Source of the DNA: Novosphingobium decolorationis
GTDB taxonomy: Bacteria > Pseudomonadota > Alphaproteobacteria > Sphingomonadales > Sphingomonadaceae
Direction of reading: 5' to 3'
Length of the DNA: 64,000 nt
Assembly: GCF_018417475.1 (NCBI RefSeq)
Contig: NZ_CP054856.1
Coordinates: 2,573,001 to 2,637,000 of the forward strand
The notes below the pieces were generated by a model that was not told where the DNA came from, ran no database searches, and saw only the letters and a list, made by a program, of their open reading frames with translations. Numbering within the stretch: the first letter of the stretch is position 1; each line of letters opens with the position of its first letter. Positions 8,342 through 17,803 of the stretch are shown in pieces. The position numbers and the translations under genes are program-made.

Positions 8342-9880
8342 TCAGCTTATCGCCCCCAACATCCTCGCGACGATCTCGGCAATCTGCCGGGCAAGAAGTG
8401 GCGGGACCGCGTTGCCAACCTGCACGTATTGCTGGGTACGGTTCCCCTCGAAGAAGTAGTTGTCAGGGAAGGTCTGCAACCTCGCTGCTTCACGAACCGT
8501 CAGACTGCGGCACTGCATGGGATCGGGATGGATGAAATAATGCCCATCCTTCGAGATATGGCTCGTCACCGTGGTTGACGCTCGCCCCCAGGCCTGGACC
8601 CTGAACCGATCCGCGAACTTGCCCGATTCCCAGTTGCCGTGATCGGGCGCCAGCGCCTTCGGAAACTCCCCTGCCTTGGGCGAACGCTCGAACACTTCAG
8701 CGAAAGCCGCTGCGAATGCGTAGCGCGCGAGATCTCCTTCCATGTGCCCTCTGCTCTCGTGGTTGGGCAGGGTCGTCGGCGCATCCTTCGAGATCCAGGC
8801 ACCGAGCGCATTGTCCTTCAGGGGCGTCACGATTCTGCTCGTTCTGGGCAGGATCTTCTCGCGTGACGCAAGCTCCATGGCGCAATCGAGCAGCCGCATC
8901 TGGACATCGGCAAGCCAGTCACCATCCTCACGGCATGCGGCAGAAGCCGACCGCAAGGCCCGGATTGCAGCCTCGACCCAGGCGCCCGGACTGTCTCCGC
9001 CACGGCTCAGCCCGCTGCGCAGCTCCGGCATCCTCGAAATGGCATCCCTCACTGTCACCTGTCGATCGACCGGCTGGAGGCGGAGACCAGCCTTCATGCT
9101 GTCCGGAAGTACGTCGGCAATATCCCTCCTGAGTCCAAGAAGGATGACACGGTGCCGGCATTGCGGGATGCCGAAGTTCTCGCTTCGGATCAGATGGCCC
9201 GGAAGCCCGCCGCGATCATCGTCAACCAGCGGAAAGAGCACGTAGCTTCCAAGCCCACCGCCAGCTGTTTCCAGGTCAGCCAGCACCTTTTCGATGATCC
9301 GTTCGCCCGCGACCCTGGCAGAGAGCAACCCCTTGACGTTCTCCATCACGAAGGCGGCCGGCTGCAGGCGCTGAAGAATGCCGATATATTCCCGATACAG
9401 GAAATGGCGATGATCTTCGGCCGGATCGTATCCTGCGATACCCTTGTTTCGCGCGCGCCCCACCAGCGAATAGGCCTGACACGGTGGACCACCGATAACG
9501 ACTGTGCGCACACCCTTCTCGCTCTCGACCAAACTCAACCTCTCGTCGAGTTCGGCGGCTGCCTGCTCGGATCCCAGCTCGAGCATTGCGGTTTCGGCGA
9601 CAGCGCGCGCCCACTCGTCCGGATGGGCGTCGATCAGGTCCTGTTTCGAAATCTGCCCAGCCAGATACCTGTCGTAGTCTTCGGGCGGGCTCTCGAACTG
9701 CCGGAAAAACGACCTCAGGCGCAGAGTGGCGAAGGCTGAGGGCTCCTTCTCGACCGAAAGCGCGATCGGAAACACGCGGTCGCCATCGCCGTTCCGGATT
9801 GTCGAGAAGCCTTCTGCAAGACCTCCAGGGCCAGCAAATAGGTCTATAGTCTTGTAAGTGCAGCCCATAGCGACGATCAT
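8342..9880 (-). CDS. DNA (cytosine-5-)-methyltransferase
   Basis: C5-cytosine methyltransferase motifs appear in order: I (IDLFAGPGGLAEGF), IV with the catalytic Cys (GGPPCQAYS), VI (FVMENVKGLLS), VIII (QCRHRVILLG), and IX-X (RLQTFPDNYFF, VGNAVPPLLA). A long stretch between motifs VIII and IX would hold the target-recognition region. The ATG at 9880 is chosen because the core starts four codons later. Upstream codons to 10027 overlap the divergent vsr gene. The gene is divergent from vsr with about 38 bp between starts, so the two probably share a control region. I see no cognate restriction endonuclease in the window. The protein could protect against an outside enzyme or be an orphan methyltransferase. 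Confidence 0.9.
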   Translation of the reverse strand: MIVAMGCTYKTIDLFAGPGGLAEGFSTIRNGDGDRVFPIALSVEKEPSAFATLRLRSFFRQFESPPEDYDRYLAGQISKQDLIDAHPDEWARAVAETAMLELGSEQAAAELDERLSLVESEKGVRTVVIGGPPCQAYSLVGRARNKGIAGYDPAEDHRHFLYREYIGILQRLQPAAFVMENVKGLLSARVAGERIIEKVLADLETAGGGLGSYVLFPLVDDDRGGLPGHLIRSENFGIPQCRHRVILLGLRRDIADVLPDSMKAGLRLQPVDRQVTVRDAISRMPELRSGLSRGGDSPGAWVEAAIRALRSASAACREDGDWLADVQMRLLDCAMELASREKILPRTSRIVTPLKDNALGAWISKDAPTTLPNHESRGHMEGDLARYAFAAAFAEVFERSPKAGEFPKALAPDHGNWESGKFADRFRVQAWGRASTTVTSHISKDGHYFIHPDPMQCRSLTVREAARLQTFPDNYFFEGNRTQQYVQVGNAVPPLLARQIAEIVARMLGAIS

Positions 9881-9918
9881 TCTCCTTTGAAGCCGCCTGA
9901 TACCAGGTTGCCCGAACA

Positions 9919-10371
9919 GTGCCAGGGGTAGAATTGGTCGATATCGTTGATCCCGAGACCAGGTCGCTAATGATGTCCCGGATTCGCGGGCGGAACACCA
10001 GGCCGGAACTGGCCTTGCGCCGTGCACTTCATGCGGCAGGCTACCGATATCGACTTCATCGCAGAGACCTGCCCGGGAGCCCGGACCTCGTCTTCGCGCA
10101 ATACAAGGCAGTCATCTTCGTGAATGGCTGCTTCTGGCATCGCCACAGCGACTGTCGATTTGCGACGACACCGGCAACGAGAACCGAGTTCTGGCAGCAG
10201 AAATTCGATGCGAATGTTGCGAGAGATCGCCGGAACAGAAGTCAACTGAGGATTGCGGGCTGGCGAACAGGGATCGTCTGGGAATGTTCACTCAAGGAAT
10301 CTGGCGCTCAGAAAGTGGCGTCGAAGTTGGCTGACTGGTTGAAATCGTCCAGCGATCTTCTTGAAGTCTGA
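9919..10371 (+). CDS. vsr: Very short patch repair endonuclease (Vsr)
   Basis: The protein has typical Vsr features: RSLMMSRIRGRNTRPE near the start, GSPDLVFAQYKAVIFVNGCFWHRH with the catalytic Asp and His, and FWQQKFDANVARDRRN. Vsr nicks at T:G mismatches left by deamination of 5-methylcytosine, so its pairing with the adjacent cytosine methyltransferase is functionally expected. The GTG at 9919 gives 150 residues; a TTG at about 9934 (MVDIVDPETRS) fits the family's usual start equally well. The gene ends at 10371 and nothing recognisable follows. Confidence 0.9.
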   Translation: MPGVELVDIVDPETRSLMMSRIRGRNTRPELALRRALHAAGYRYRLHRRDLPGSPDLVFAQYKAVIFVNGCFWHRHSDCRFATTPATRTEFWQQKFDANVARDRRNRSQLRIAGWRTGIVWECSLKESGAQKVASKLADWLKSSSDLLEV

Positions 10372-11086
10372 ATGCGGCGATTGTCGAGACGGCATCGTCC
10401 TGCCTTCGCGAGCCAGTACGTTCACAAAGGGATAATACTCAAGCTCGTCGCGAATTGCTGTCGGCTCCTCATCCGGCACGCCTGTTAGGCCATGGTCGGT
10501 ATGCAAGGTAGGGCGGATGCCATCCTGGAGCCCTTTGAGCGGCGCCTTGAGCGATGAACCTACGACACCGGCCGATGCCCGAGAGCCGTCGGCGCAGGGA
10601 ACTGGCAGCCCCACACATTTCATGTGACAAAGCACTGAAAAAATACATTTATTTCCTGAACGATCGGCTTTGTCGCAGCCATCGGCTCTACCGCCCCCCC
10701 CAGTTGGATACCGCCAGCGCTACGGATAGAGTTTTCTGATGCGATTTCCTCACACGGCCGACTGGCAGCTCGGGAAGTCCTTTGGGCGTTTCGACGATCA
10801 AACCTGTCCGGCGCCGGGGGAGGCGCGGTTCGATGTGATCGACACAAGCTCTGTTGAACGGCCTAGATCGATACATCTCGGACGAAACAGCCGAATTCGG
10901 GATCTACCCAAGTAGCCTAGCAAACACCTTTGGGGGTATGATTGGGGGTATGCTGCGCCATGCGCCATTTGGATATGCCGGAATATTAGGACTTACAGCA
11001 CACTTTGCGATTCCCTTCACCTCCAATTTCCCCTCAATCTATGGAAAATCTGAACTCGCCATGCGCGGGCGTGCGGTGGGTAGCGG
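10372..11086. other. Gene-poor island edge with a tandem TTGGGGGTATG repeat
   Basis: About 700 bp holds only short, unconvincing frames (for example a 115-codon minus frame at 10288-10635 that overlaps the 3' end of vsr). At 10930-10952 there is a tandem near-perfect 12-bp repeat, TTGGGGGTATGA then TTGGGGGTATGC. Similar T/G-rich repeats are often found beside tyrosine-integrase attachment sites in alphaproteobacteria, but no integrase gene is visible. From about 11,087 the sequence becomes dense, high-GC core-like coding, so the island boundary probably lies here. Confidence 0.4.
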
Positions 11087-11988
11087 TCAGCTTTCGCGCA
11101 GGGCGGCGGGGAGCATCTGGACGAGATCGCGGGCGAGAGCGGCGGCTTCGGGGTGTTCCTCGGCAAGGCGATCGCGGTGGAGGAAGATGAGGCGGCGGCG
11201 CACGACGGGCCCCGTGAGCGCGACAACGGCGAGGCGCGCGGGGTCGTAGCCGCGCACGTAGAGACGCGGCATGACCCCGACCGCGAGGCCGCTGGCGACA
11301 AGGCCGAACAGCGATTCCATGTGATCGACGCGGTAGTGGCGCGAATGGACGATGTTGGCCTCGCGCATCGCCGCGGTACTGATCTCGCCGATGCTGCCGG
11401 AGCGGAAGTGGACGACCTCGAGCCCGGCAAGTTCCGCCCAGGTCACGCTGCCGCGCGCGGCAAGGGATGCTCGGCGCCGAGCACGAGGGCCATTTCGTCC
11501 TCGATCAGTGGGGTGCCCGAGAGGCCCTCCTCGATCAGCGTAGTCGCGCAGATCGCCATGTCGAGCGCGCCGCGCTGGAGCCCGGTGATAAGCGTATCAC
11601 TCGTGCCATCGGTGATGTCGACGCTGATCGCGCGCGCGTCCTGATCGAGCCCGGCGACGAACTGCGCCAGCGCCGGGAGCGCCGAAGGCATCGTGCCGAT
11701 CCGCACCGTCGTCGTACGGCGGCGCAGCGTGTCGTTCATGTCCCGGAAGGCGTTGTCCGCCGTCGTCAGGAGGCGCCAGGCGTGGGGCAGCAGGGCCTCG
11801 CCCGCCTCGGTCAGATTCACCCGGTGAGTCGTGCGCTCGAACAGCCGTACACCGAGAATCGTCTCCACCTGTCGGATAGAAGCACTGAGCGCCGGTTGCG
11901 AAACCGCCATTGCCTCGGCCGCCCGGCTGAAGTTGCCCGTCTGGCTCAAGGCCACGAAAAAGCGCAGTTGCCGGATCGAAATCGGCAT
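11087..11988 (-). pseudogene. LysR-family transcriptional regulator with a frameshift
   Basis: The N-terminal winged helix-turn-helix (RQLRFFVALSQTGNFSRAAE, VSQPALSASIRQVE) begins at 11988 (MPISIRQ). The effector-binding domain runs to 11087 (PARLAVVALTGPVVRRRL). After GAEHP at about 11450 the frame reaches a stop, while the frame one base back continues correctly as LAARGSVTWAELAGLEV. One missing C in a C run explains it. It is either a real frameshift, which would remove most of the second effector half-domain, or a sequencing error. The gene is divergent from the TonB receptor of the purine locus and would be its natural regulator. Confidence 0.75.
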
Positions 11989-12081
11989 GTGCGGCGGGGA
12001 GTTAGCCACAGGCCCCAAGGGCGGTACGGCGGGCGTGGACATGGCTAGGCGGGACTCCGGGCGGCACGGCACGGCCCTTCT

Positions 12082-12098
12082 TATAATACGGAATTATA
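12082..12098. promoter_or_regulatory. Palindrome resembling a LysR box
   Basis: TATAAT-ACGGA-ATTATA is a perfect 6-bp inverted repeat with a 5-bp spacer. It sits in the divergent region between the LysR gene (start 11988) and the TonB receptor (start 12287) and contains the T-N11-A pattern typical of LysR sites. The surroundings are AT-rich against a GC-rich background. Binding is inferred only from position and symmetry. Confidence 0.45.
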
Positions 12099-12286
12099 GA
12101 ATGATAAATATAAACAGTTTCCCCTGATAACCGGGCCACCATAGGGTCCCACCCATCCAGACCGCCGGTGCGAAAAAATGAGGGTTCCGGCGGCCCGTTC
12201 CATCCCCCATGCCGGGTCTGCCATGGGAGTTCGGGTGGCACGGGAGATCCCGCAAGGGGTCCGAAGTTCTTTCCAGGGGGTCAGTC

Positions 12287-15232
12287 ATGTCGTCTGTTGC
12301 CAACACCGTTGGGTCCATCTTCGCGCGCCGTCGCAGCGCACTTCTGAGCGCCACCTTCCTGGCGCTCGTGCCCGCCGCCGGTGCCGCGCAGGATCTTGCC
12401 GCCGCACCGGCCGAGGGCGCTTCGGAAGCGATCGTCGTCACCGGCTCGCGCATCCGTTCGCCCAACGCGACCAGCGTCAGCCCGATCTCGACGGTCGGCG
12501 CCGAGGACATCTCCGCGCGCGGCGCCACGCGTCTTGAGGACCTCCTCAACACCCTGCCCCAGGTCTACGCCGACCAGGGTGGCGGCAACCGCGGCGGCAC
12601 CGTGGGCGCCAGCGGCACTGCGACGATCAACCTGCGCAACCTGGGCAACCAGCGCACGCTCGTCCTCATCAACGGCCGCCGCCTGATGCAGGGCGATCCC
12701 GCCCGCTCGGCCGCGCAAGCCGCCGACATCAACAACGTCCCCGCCGCCCTGGTCGAGAGCATCGACGTCGTCACCGGCGGCGCCTCGGCGGTCTACGGCT
12801 CGGACGCGCTGGCCGGTGTCGTCAACTTCCAGCTCAAGCAGAACTTCGAGGGCCTGCAGTTCGACGGCAGCACCGGCGTCTTCCAGCACGACAACGGCAA
12901 CGCGATTGCCTCGGTCGCCGAAGCGGCGGGCCAGCGCGTGCCGACCGGCAGCACGGTCGACGGCTTCCAGACCAGCCTCGCGCTGACTGCGGGCACCAAC
13001 TTTGCCGACGGGCGCGGCAACATCACCGCCTTCGTCAACTACCGCAAGATCAACGGCGTGGGCACCGATTCGCGCGACTTTGCGACCTGCAACCTGCGCG
13101 CCAACGCGACCGGCTATGCCTGCTCGCTCTCGTCCACGACCTACCCGGCGCAGTTCCAGCTGACCGATCCGGCGACGGGCACCACGCGCGGCAGCTACAC
13201 GCTGGGCGGCGAGGGCTTCCGCCCCTACCAGAGCTCGGACGGCTTCAACAACGGCAACACCTACGACCTGCAGGCCCCCGACGAGCGCATCAACGCCGAC
13301 ATCATGGGCCACTTCGAGATATCGCCCGCAATCGAGGTCTACGGCGAGTTCATGTACATGCGCGACAAGGCGGACATCCGCCTCTCGCCCACCGGCATCT
13401 TCACCGTGGCCGAGAGCATCAACTGCTCCAACCCGTACCTTTCCGCGCAGCAGCAGGACCTGATGTGCAACTCGGTGGGCCTGGGTCCGCAGGACGATGC
13501 CACCGTCAACGTCTCGATGCGCAACGCGCCGGGCGGCTCGCGCCACGACTACACCAACCACACCTCCTACCGCGCGGTGGGCGGCCTTCGCGGCGAGTTC
13601 GCGCCGGGCTGGAGCTATGACGCCTACGCCCAGTACGGCCGCACCAACTATTCCTCGCGCCTGACCGGCGACATCTCGCTCGACCGCTTCGCCAACGCGC
13701 TGCGCGCCGTGCCCGGAGCCAATGGCACGGTCGTGTGCGAGGGCAGCGACCCGGCCTGCGTGCCCATCAACATCTTCTCGCCCACCGGCGTGACCGAGGA
13801 AGCGCTGGGCTACGTGCAGGGCACCTTCACCCGCACCGGCTTCACCGAAGAGAGCATCGTCAGCGGCTCGGTCACCGGCGACCTCGGGCTCACCCTGCCC
13901 TTCGCCGCGAACCCGATCAGCGTCGCCTTCGGTGCGGAATACCGCAAGGAGCGCATCGGCTTCACCCCCGACACGCACTATTCCAGCCGCGATGTCGCGG
14001 GCAACTCGGGCGGCGAATACCCGATCTCGGGCTCGTTCGACGTCAAGGAAGTCTATGGCGAAATCCGCGTGCCGCTGGCCGAGAACCGCCCCTTCCTCGA
14101 GAGCCTCGCGCTCGAAGGCGGCATCCGCTACTCCAACTACTCGACCGCAGGCGACACCGTGGCCTGGAAGGCCGGGGCGGAGTGGATGCCCGTCAACGAC
14201 GTGCGCCTGCGCGCCAGCTTCCAGCACGCCGTGCGCGCGCCCAACCTGGTCGAGCTCTACGGTCCCCAGCGCGTGAGCACCGCGCGCCTCTCTGACCCGT
14301 GCGAGGGCGCCAACCCGGTCGCCACCTTCGAGGCCTGCGCGGCCTCGGGCGTGACGGCGGCGCAGTACGGCTCGATCGCTCCGGCGGCAGGCCAGCTTTC
14401 GGGCGCCCTTGTCGGCGGCAACCCCGACCTCAGCCCGGAAAAGTCGAACACCAAGACCTTCGGCATCCAGCTCACGCCTTCGTTCCTGCCGGGCGTGACG
14501 CTGACCGCGGACTACTTCGACATCAAGGTCGACAAGCTGATCACCACGATCCCGGCGACGATCACGCTCAGCCAGTGCATCGAGGCAGGCACCTTCTGCG
14601 AGCAGATCGAGCGTAACCCGGCGACCGGCTCGCTGGTGACGAGTGGCTACGTGCTGACCACCAATGTCAACGCGGGCTACCTCAAGACCACCGGCATCGA
14701 CGTCTCCGCCTCGGCCCGCCAGGACCTCTATGACCTCCTCGGCGCGGACCTGGGTCTCGTCTCGGTCACCTTCTCGGGCACGCGCACCAACAAGTACGAA
14801 GTCGAGATCGTGCCGGGCACCCAGCCCTACGGCTGCGACGGCTACTTCGGCGCGACCTGCGGCCAGCCGATCCCGACCTGGCGCCACCGCGCGCAGTTCG
14901 ACTGGACGGCTCCGGGCGGCGACGTGAAGCTCGCCACCACCTGGCGTCACATCAGTTCGACCCGCAACGACCGCGCGAGCGATGCCGACTTCCTCTCGGG
15001 CAGCTACCAGCCCTACGACGGCAAGCTGAAGGCAATGGACTACATCGATTTCGCCGCCAGCTTCTTCATCGAGGACAGCTACACGCTGCGCCTGGGCGTC
15101 AACAACGTGTTCGACCGCGATCCGCCGCTCACCGCCAGCACCAGCGGGCAGACCTCGAACGGCGCGTTCTTTGCGGGCATGTACGATTCGCTTGGCCGCT
15201 ATCTTTTCGCCAGCGTCACGGCCAAGTTCTGA
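12287..15232 (+). CDS. TonB-dependent outer-membrane receptor, probably for nucleosides or purines
   Basis: The protein of about 981 residues has a signal peptide (RRRSALLSATFLALVPAAGA, then AQ), a plug domain (IVVTGSRIRSPN, VLINGRRLMQGD, SAVYGSDALAGVVNF) and a long beta-barrel ending in the aromatic LFASVTAKF. The ATG at 12287 follows a CCAGGGGG stretch and is preferred over upstream frames that lack a signal. The gene precedes nucleoside hydrolase, AzgA-type permease and adenosine deaminase on the same strand. The substrate is therefore inferred to be a nucleoside or purine; the sequence alone does not show it. Confidence 0.85.
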   Translation: MSSVANTVGSIFARRRSALLSATFLALVPAAGAAQDLAAAPAEGASEAIVVTGSRIRSPNATSVSPISTVGAEDISARGATRLEDLLNTLPQVYADQGGGNRGGTVGASGTATINLRNLGNQRTLVLINGRRLMQGDPARSAAQAADINNVPAALVESIDVVTGGASAVYGSDALAGVVNFQLKQNFEGLQFDGSTGVFQHDNGNAIASVAEAAGQRVPTGSTVDGFQTSLALTAGTNFADGRGNITAFVNYRKINGVGTDSRDFATCNLRANATGYACSLSSTTYPAQFQLTDPATGTTRGSYTLGGEGFRPYQSSDGFNNGNTYDLQAPDERINADIMGHFEISPAIEVYGEFMYMRDKADIRLSPTGIFTVAESINCSNPYLSAQQQDLMCNSVGLGPQDDATVNVSMRNAPGGSRHDYTNHTSYRAVGGLRGEFAPGWSYDAYAQYGRTNYSSRLTGDISLDRFANALRAVPGANGTVVCEGSDPACVPINIFSPTGVTEEALGYVQGTFTRTGFTEESIVSGSVTGDLGLTLPFAANPISVAFGAEYRKERIGFTPDTHYSSRDVAGNSGGEYPISGSFDVKEVYGEIRVPLAENRPFLESLALEGGIRYSNYSTAGDTVAWKAGAEWMPVNDVRLRASFQHAVRAPNLVELYGPQRVSTARLSDPCEGANPVATFEACAASGVTAAQYGSIAPAAGQLSGALVGGNPDLSPEKSNTKTFGIQLTPSFLPGVTLTADYFDIKVDKLITTIPATITLSQCIEAGTFCEQIERNPATGSLVTSGYVLTTNVNAGYLKTTGIDVSASARQDLYDLLGADLGLVSVTFSGTRTNKYEVEIVPGTQPYGCDGYFGATCGQPIPTWRHRAQFDWTAPGGDVKLATTWRHISSTRNDRASDADFLSGSYQPYDGKLKAMDYIDFAASFFIEDSYTLRLGVNNVFDRDPPLTASTSGQTSNGAFFAGMYDSLGRYLFASVTAKF

Positions 15233-15327
15233 GCCTGGCCACCTGAACTTCCCGGACGCGTCCCCCTCCCCCCATCCGGCGCGTCCGGGGGGCCCTCTTT
15301 CCGCTCCTGTCCAGGGAAACGCGTGAC

Positions 15328-16458
15328 ATGACGAAGATCCTCCCCACCCTCCTTGCCGCCGCAGCGCTGGCGATCGCCCCCACGGTCCCGGCGCTGGCGA
15401 AGGACGCGGCCGCCCCCACGGCTGCGCCCGCCTCTGCCCCCACGGAGGCCTCGCAGGATGGCAAGGTCCGGATCTTCTTCGACAACGACTTCCTTGGCCC
15501 CGGCCAGAGCAACATCCAGTCGATGATCCCGCTGCTGCGCGATCCCCGGGTGGACCTCATGGGCGTGGGCGTGGTGACGGGCGATGCCTGGATGACCGAG
15601 GAGACGCAGCACCTCCTGCGCTTCCTGGAGATCGCCGGGCGCACCGACGTGCCGGTTCATGCCGGCGCGAAGATGCCCCTGCTGCGCACGCAGGCGGAAA
15701 TGGCCAACTGGGAAGCGCGCTATGGGCGCATTCCCTTCAAGGGGGCGTGGAGCACGCCCCGTCCGGGTCGCACGTACCACCCGGAAGACCCCGACCTGGT
15801 CCCCCCCATGCCCGAGGGCATGCCCAGCGTCGCGGTCGCCGACACGGGCGCGGTCGACGCGCTCGTGTCGGCCGTGCGCCAGCACCCCGGTGAGATCACG
15901 ATCGTCTCGGCCGGCCCCCTCACCAACATCGCGCTGGCCCTTCGAGTCGCACCGGACATCGCGACGCTGGCCAGGGAGATCGTGATCGAACCGGGCAAGC
16001 TGGACACCGCCCTCGGGCGGGCCACCGGCAACACCGACTATTCGACCGACTTCAATTTCCTGTTCGACCCCGAGGCCGCGCACATCGTGCTGACCGCCCC
16101 CTGGAAGCGCATCACGCTGGTCGGCAACGTCAGCTCCAAAGTGAAGGTCACGCCCGAGGTCGCCAAGCGCATCGGCAAGGCCGGAACCCCGGTCGCGACC
16201 TACTTCGAGACCTACGCCCGCCTCGGCCAGCCGCTGTGGGACGAGATCACCGTCGCCGTCGCCATCGACCGCTCGCTCGTCACCGAGGAGCTCGTCGTGC
16301 GCATGGACGTCGATACCATGCCCGGCATGCACTACGGCGAGCCGCAGGTGTGGAAGGACGACATGGCCCCCAATGCTGGCGAGCGCCCCGTCCACCTGAT
16401 CCTGGGCATCGACGAGGCGCGTTTCCTCAAGGACTTCATCGCGCAGGCGCAGCAGTGA
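15328..16458 (+). CDS. Secreted nucleoside hydrolase-like protein
   Basis: A signal peptide (ILPTLLAAAALAIAPTVPALA) precedes an inosine-uridine nucleoside hydrolase fold of about 350 residues (SMIPLLRDPRVDLMGVGVVTGD, HLLRFLEIAGRTDVPV, VSAGPLTNIALAL, FNFLFDPEAAHIVL). The usual N-terminal calcium motif DTDPGIDD is replaced by FFDNDFLGPGQSN: the first two acidic positions remain but the final DD pair does not. It would split nucleosides into base and ribose in the periplasm. It follows the TonB receptor by 95 bp and its stop overlaps the GTG of the permease, so the genes are coupled. Confidence 0.8.
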   Translation: MTKILPTLLAAAALAIAPTVPALAKDAAAPTAAPASAPTEASQDGKVRIFFDNDFLGPGQSNIQSMIPLLRDPRVDLMGVGVVTGDAWMTEETQHLLRFLEIAGRTDVPVHAGAKMPLLRTQAEMANWEARYGRIPFKGAWSTPRPGRTYHPEDPDLVPPMPEGMPSVAVADTGAVDALVSAVRQHPGEITIVSAGPLTNIALALRVAPDIATLAREIVIEPGKLDTALGRATGNTDYSTDFNFLFDPEAAHIVLTAPWKRITLVGNVSSKVKVTPEVAKRIGKAGTPVATYFETYARLGQPLWDEITVAVAIDRSLVTEELVVRMDVDTMPGMHYGEPQVWKDDMAPNAGERPVHLILGIDEARFLKDFIAQAQQ

Positions 16459-17771
16459 TCGCAGGCTTCCTCGAACGCCGCTTTGCGCTGAGCGAACGCG
16501 GCACCACGCCCGCGCGCGAGACGCTTGCGGGGCTCACCACGTTCCTCGCGGCGGCCTATCTCATCGTCGTCATTCCCTCGCTGCTTTCGAGCGGCGGCAT
16601 GGACCGCGCGGCGGTGACCGCGGGCGTCATCCTCGTCATGGCCATCGGCAGCCTGGCCATGGCCTTCTACGCCAACCTGCCCTTCATCGTGGGTCCGGGC
16701 ATCGGCGGCTCGGCGATCCTGGGCATCACGCTCGCCCAGATCGAGGGCGTACCCTGGCAGACCGGCCTTGGCATCGCGGCCTTCTCGGGCATCGCCTTCA
16801 TCATCCTCACGCTGACGGGCGCGCGCGGAATGGTCGTGCGCATCATCCCGCCCCAGATCAAGCTGGGGCTGGGGGCCTCGATCGGCCTGTTCATCGCCAT
16901 GCTCGGCTGCCGCGATGCGGGCCTCGTCTCGGTCGACGTCGCGCGCCATGCGCTCAAACTCGGTGACTTCGGCCAGCCCGGCCCTGTCTGCGCGCTCATT
17001 GGCCTTGCCGTTGCCATCGCGCTCCAGGCCCGCCGCGTGCCGGGCGCCGTCCTCGCCGGTATCATCGTCGCTGCGCTCGTCGGCGTGCCGCTGGGCCTGA
17101 CCCGCTTCGACGGCGTGTTCTCGCTGCCCCACTCGCCCGCGCCGGTCACCGGCAAGGTCGACATGCTGGGCGCGATCAGCCTCGTTGCGCTGCCCTACAT
17201 GTTCACCTTCTTCGCCTCGGAGTTCTTCTCGACGCTGGGCACCACGCTCGCCATCGGCGGCAAGGCGGGCCTCACCGACACGGAAGGCAACCTCCCGCAG
17301 ATCGAGCGCCCGTTCCTGATCGATTCGCTCGCCGCCACGCTTGGCCCGCTCGTCGGCGTTCCGGGCGGCACCGCGCTCGTCGAATCGGCCGCCGGCGTCG
17401 AGGCGGGCGGGCGCACCGGCATGACTCCGATGGTCGCGGCCATCCTGTTCGCCGCCACGCTCCTCGCCATGCCGCTTGCCATGGCGATCCCGCGCGAGGC
17501 CACCGCGCCCGCGCTGATCCTCATCGGCATCGCCATGATGGGCACCATCCGCCAGGCCCCGGGCGAGGACACGATCTCGCTCTTCGCGCCCATCGCGATG
17601 ATGCTGCTCACGCTCATTTCCAACAGCTTTGGCACCGGCATCGCCGGAGGCCTGCTCGTCCACGTCCTCGTCGAGGTGCTGGCGGGGCGCTGGCGGCAGA
17701 TCCCTGTCGGCCTCTTCGTCCTCAGCCTTCCGCTCGGCTACTACTTCTACACCGCAGCCACGCTCCACTGA
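16455..17771 (+). CDS. AzgA-type purine (adenine/hypoxanthine/guanine) permease
   Basis: This 438-residue membrane protein of the NCS2/AzgA type begins FLERRFALSERGTTPARETLAGLTTFLAAAY and contains NLPFIVGPGIGGSAIL, GVPGGTALVESAAGVEAGGRTG and about 12 hydrophobic segments. The GTG at 16455 overlaps the TGA of the nucleoside hydrolase (GTGA), showing translational coupling. A longer open frame upstream is only the hydrolase gene read in another frame. The role fits import of bases released by the periplasmic hydrolase. Confidence 0.88.
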   Translation: MIAGFLERRFALSERGTTPARETLAGLTTFLAAAYLIVVIPSLLSSGGMDRAAVTAGVILVMAIGSLAMAFYANLPFIVGPGIGGSAILGITLAQIEGVPWQTGLGIAAFSGIAFIILTLTGARGMVVRIIPPQIKLGLGASIGLFIAMLGCRDAGLVSVDVARHALKLGDFGQPGPVCALIGLAVAIALQARRVPGAVLAGIIVAALVGVPLGLTRFDGVFSLPHSPAPVTGKVDMLGAISLVALPYMFTFFASEFFSTLGTTLAIGGKAGLTDTEGNLPQIERPFLIDSLAATLGPLVGVPGGTALVESAAGVEAGGRTGMTPMVAAILFAATLLAMPLAMAIPREATAPALILIGIAMMGTIRQAPGEDTISLFAPIAMMLLTLISNSFGTGIAGGLLVHVLVEVLAGRWRQIPVGLFVLSLPLGYYFYTAATLH

Positions 17772-17803
17772 CGCAGGCCTGCGCCGCATACCGGGAATAA
17801 CCC

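Noticed and set aside
10288..10635. A 115-codon minus-strand frame after vsr, considered as a restriction enzyme remnant
   Set aside because: It overlaps the 3' end of vsr, has no recognisable nuclease motif and a sequence composition unlike a conserved protein; kept only as a note in the intergenic entry.
12281..14950. An 889-codon open frame antisense to the first TonB receptor
   Set aside because: It consists of low-complexity Val/Gly/Asp/Arg and is the shadow of the receptor gene.
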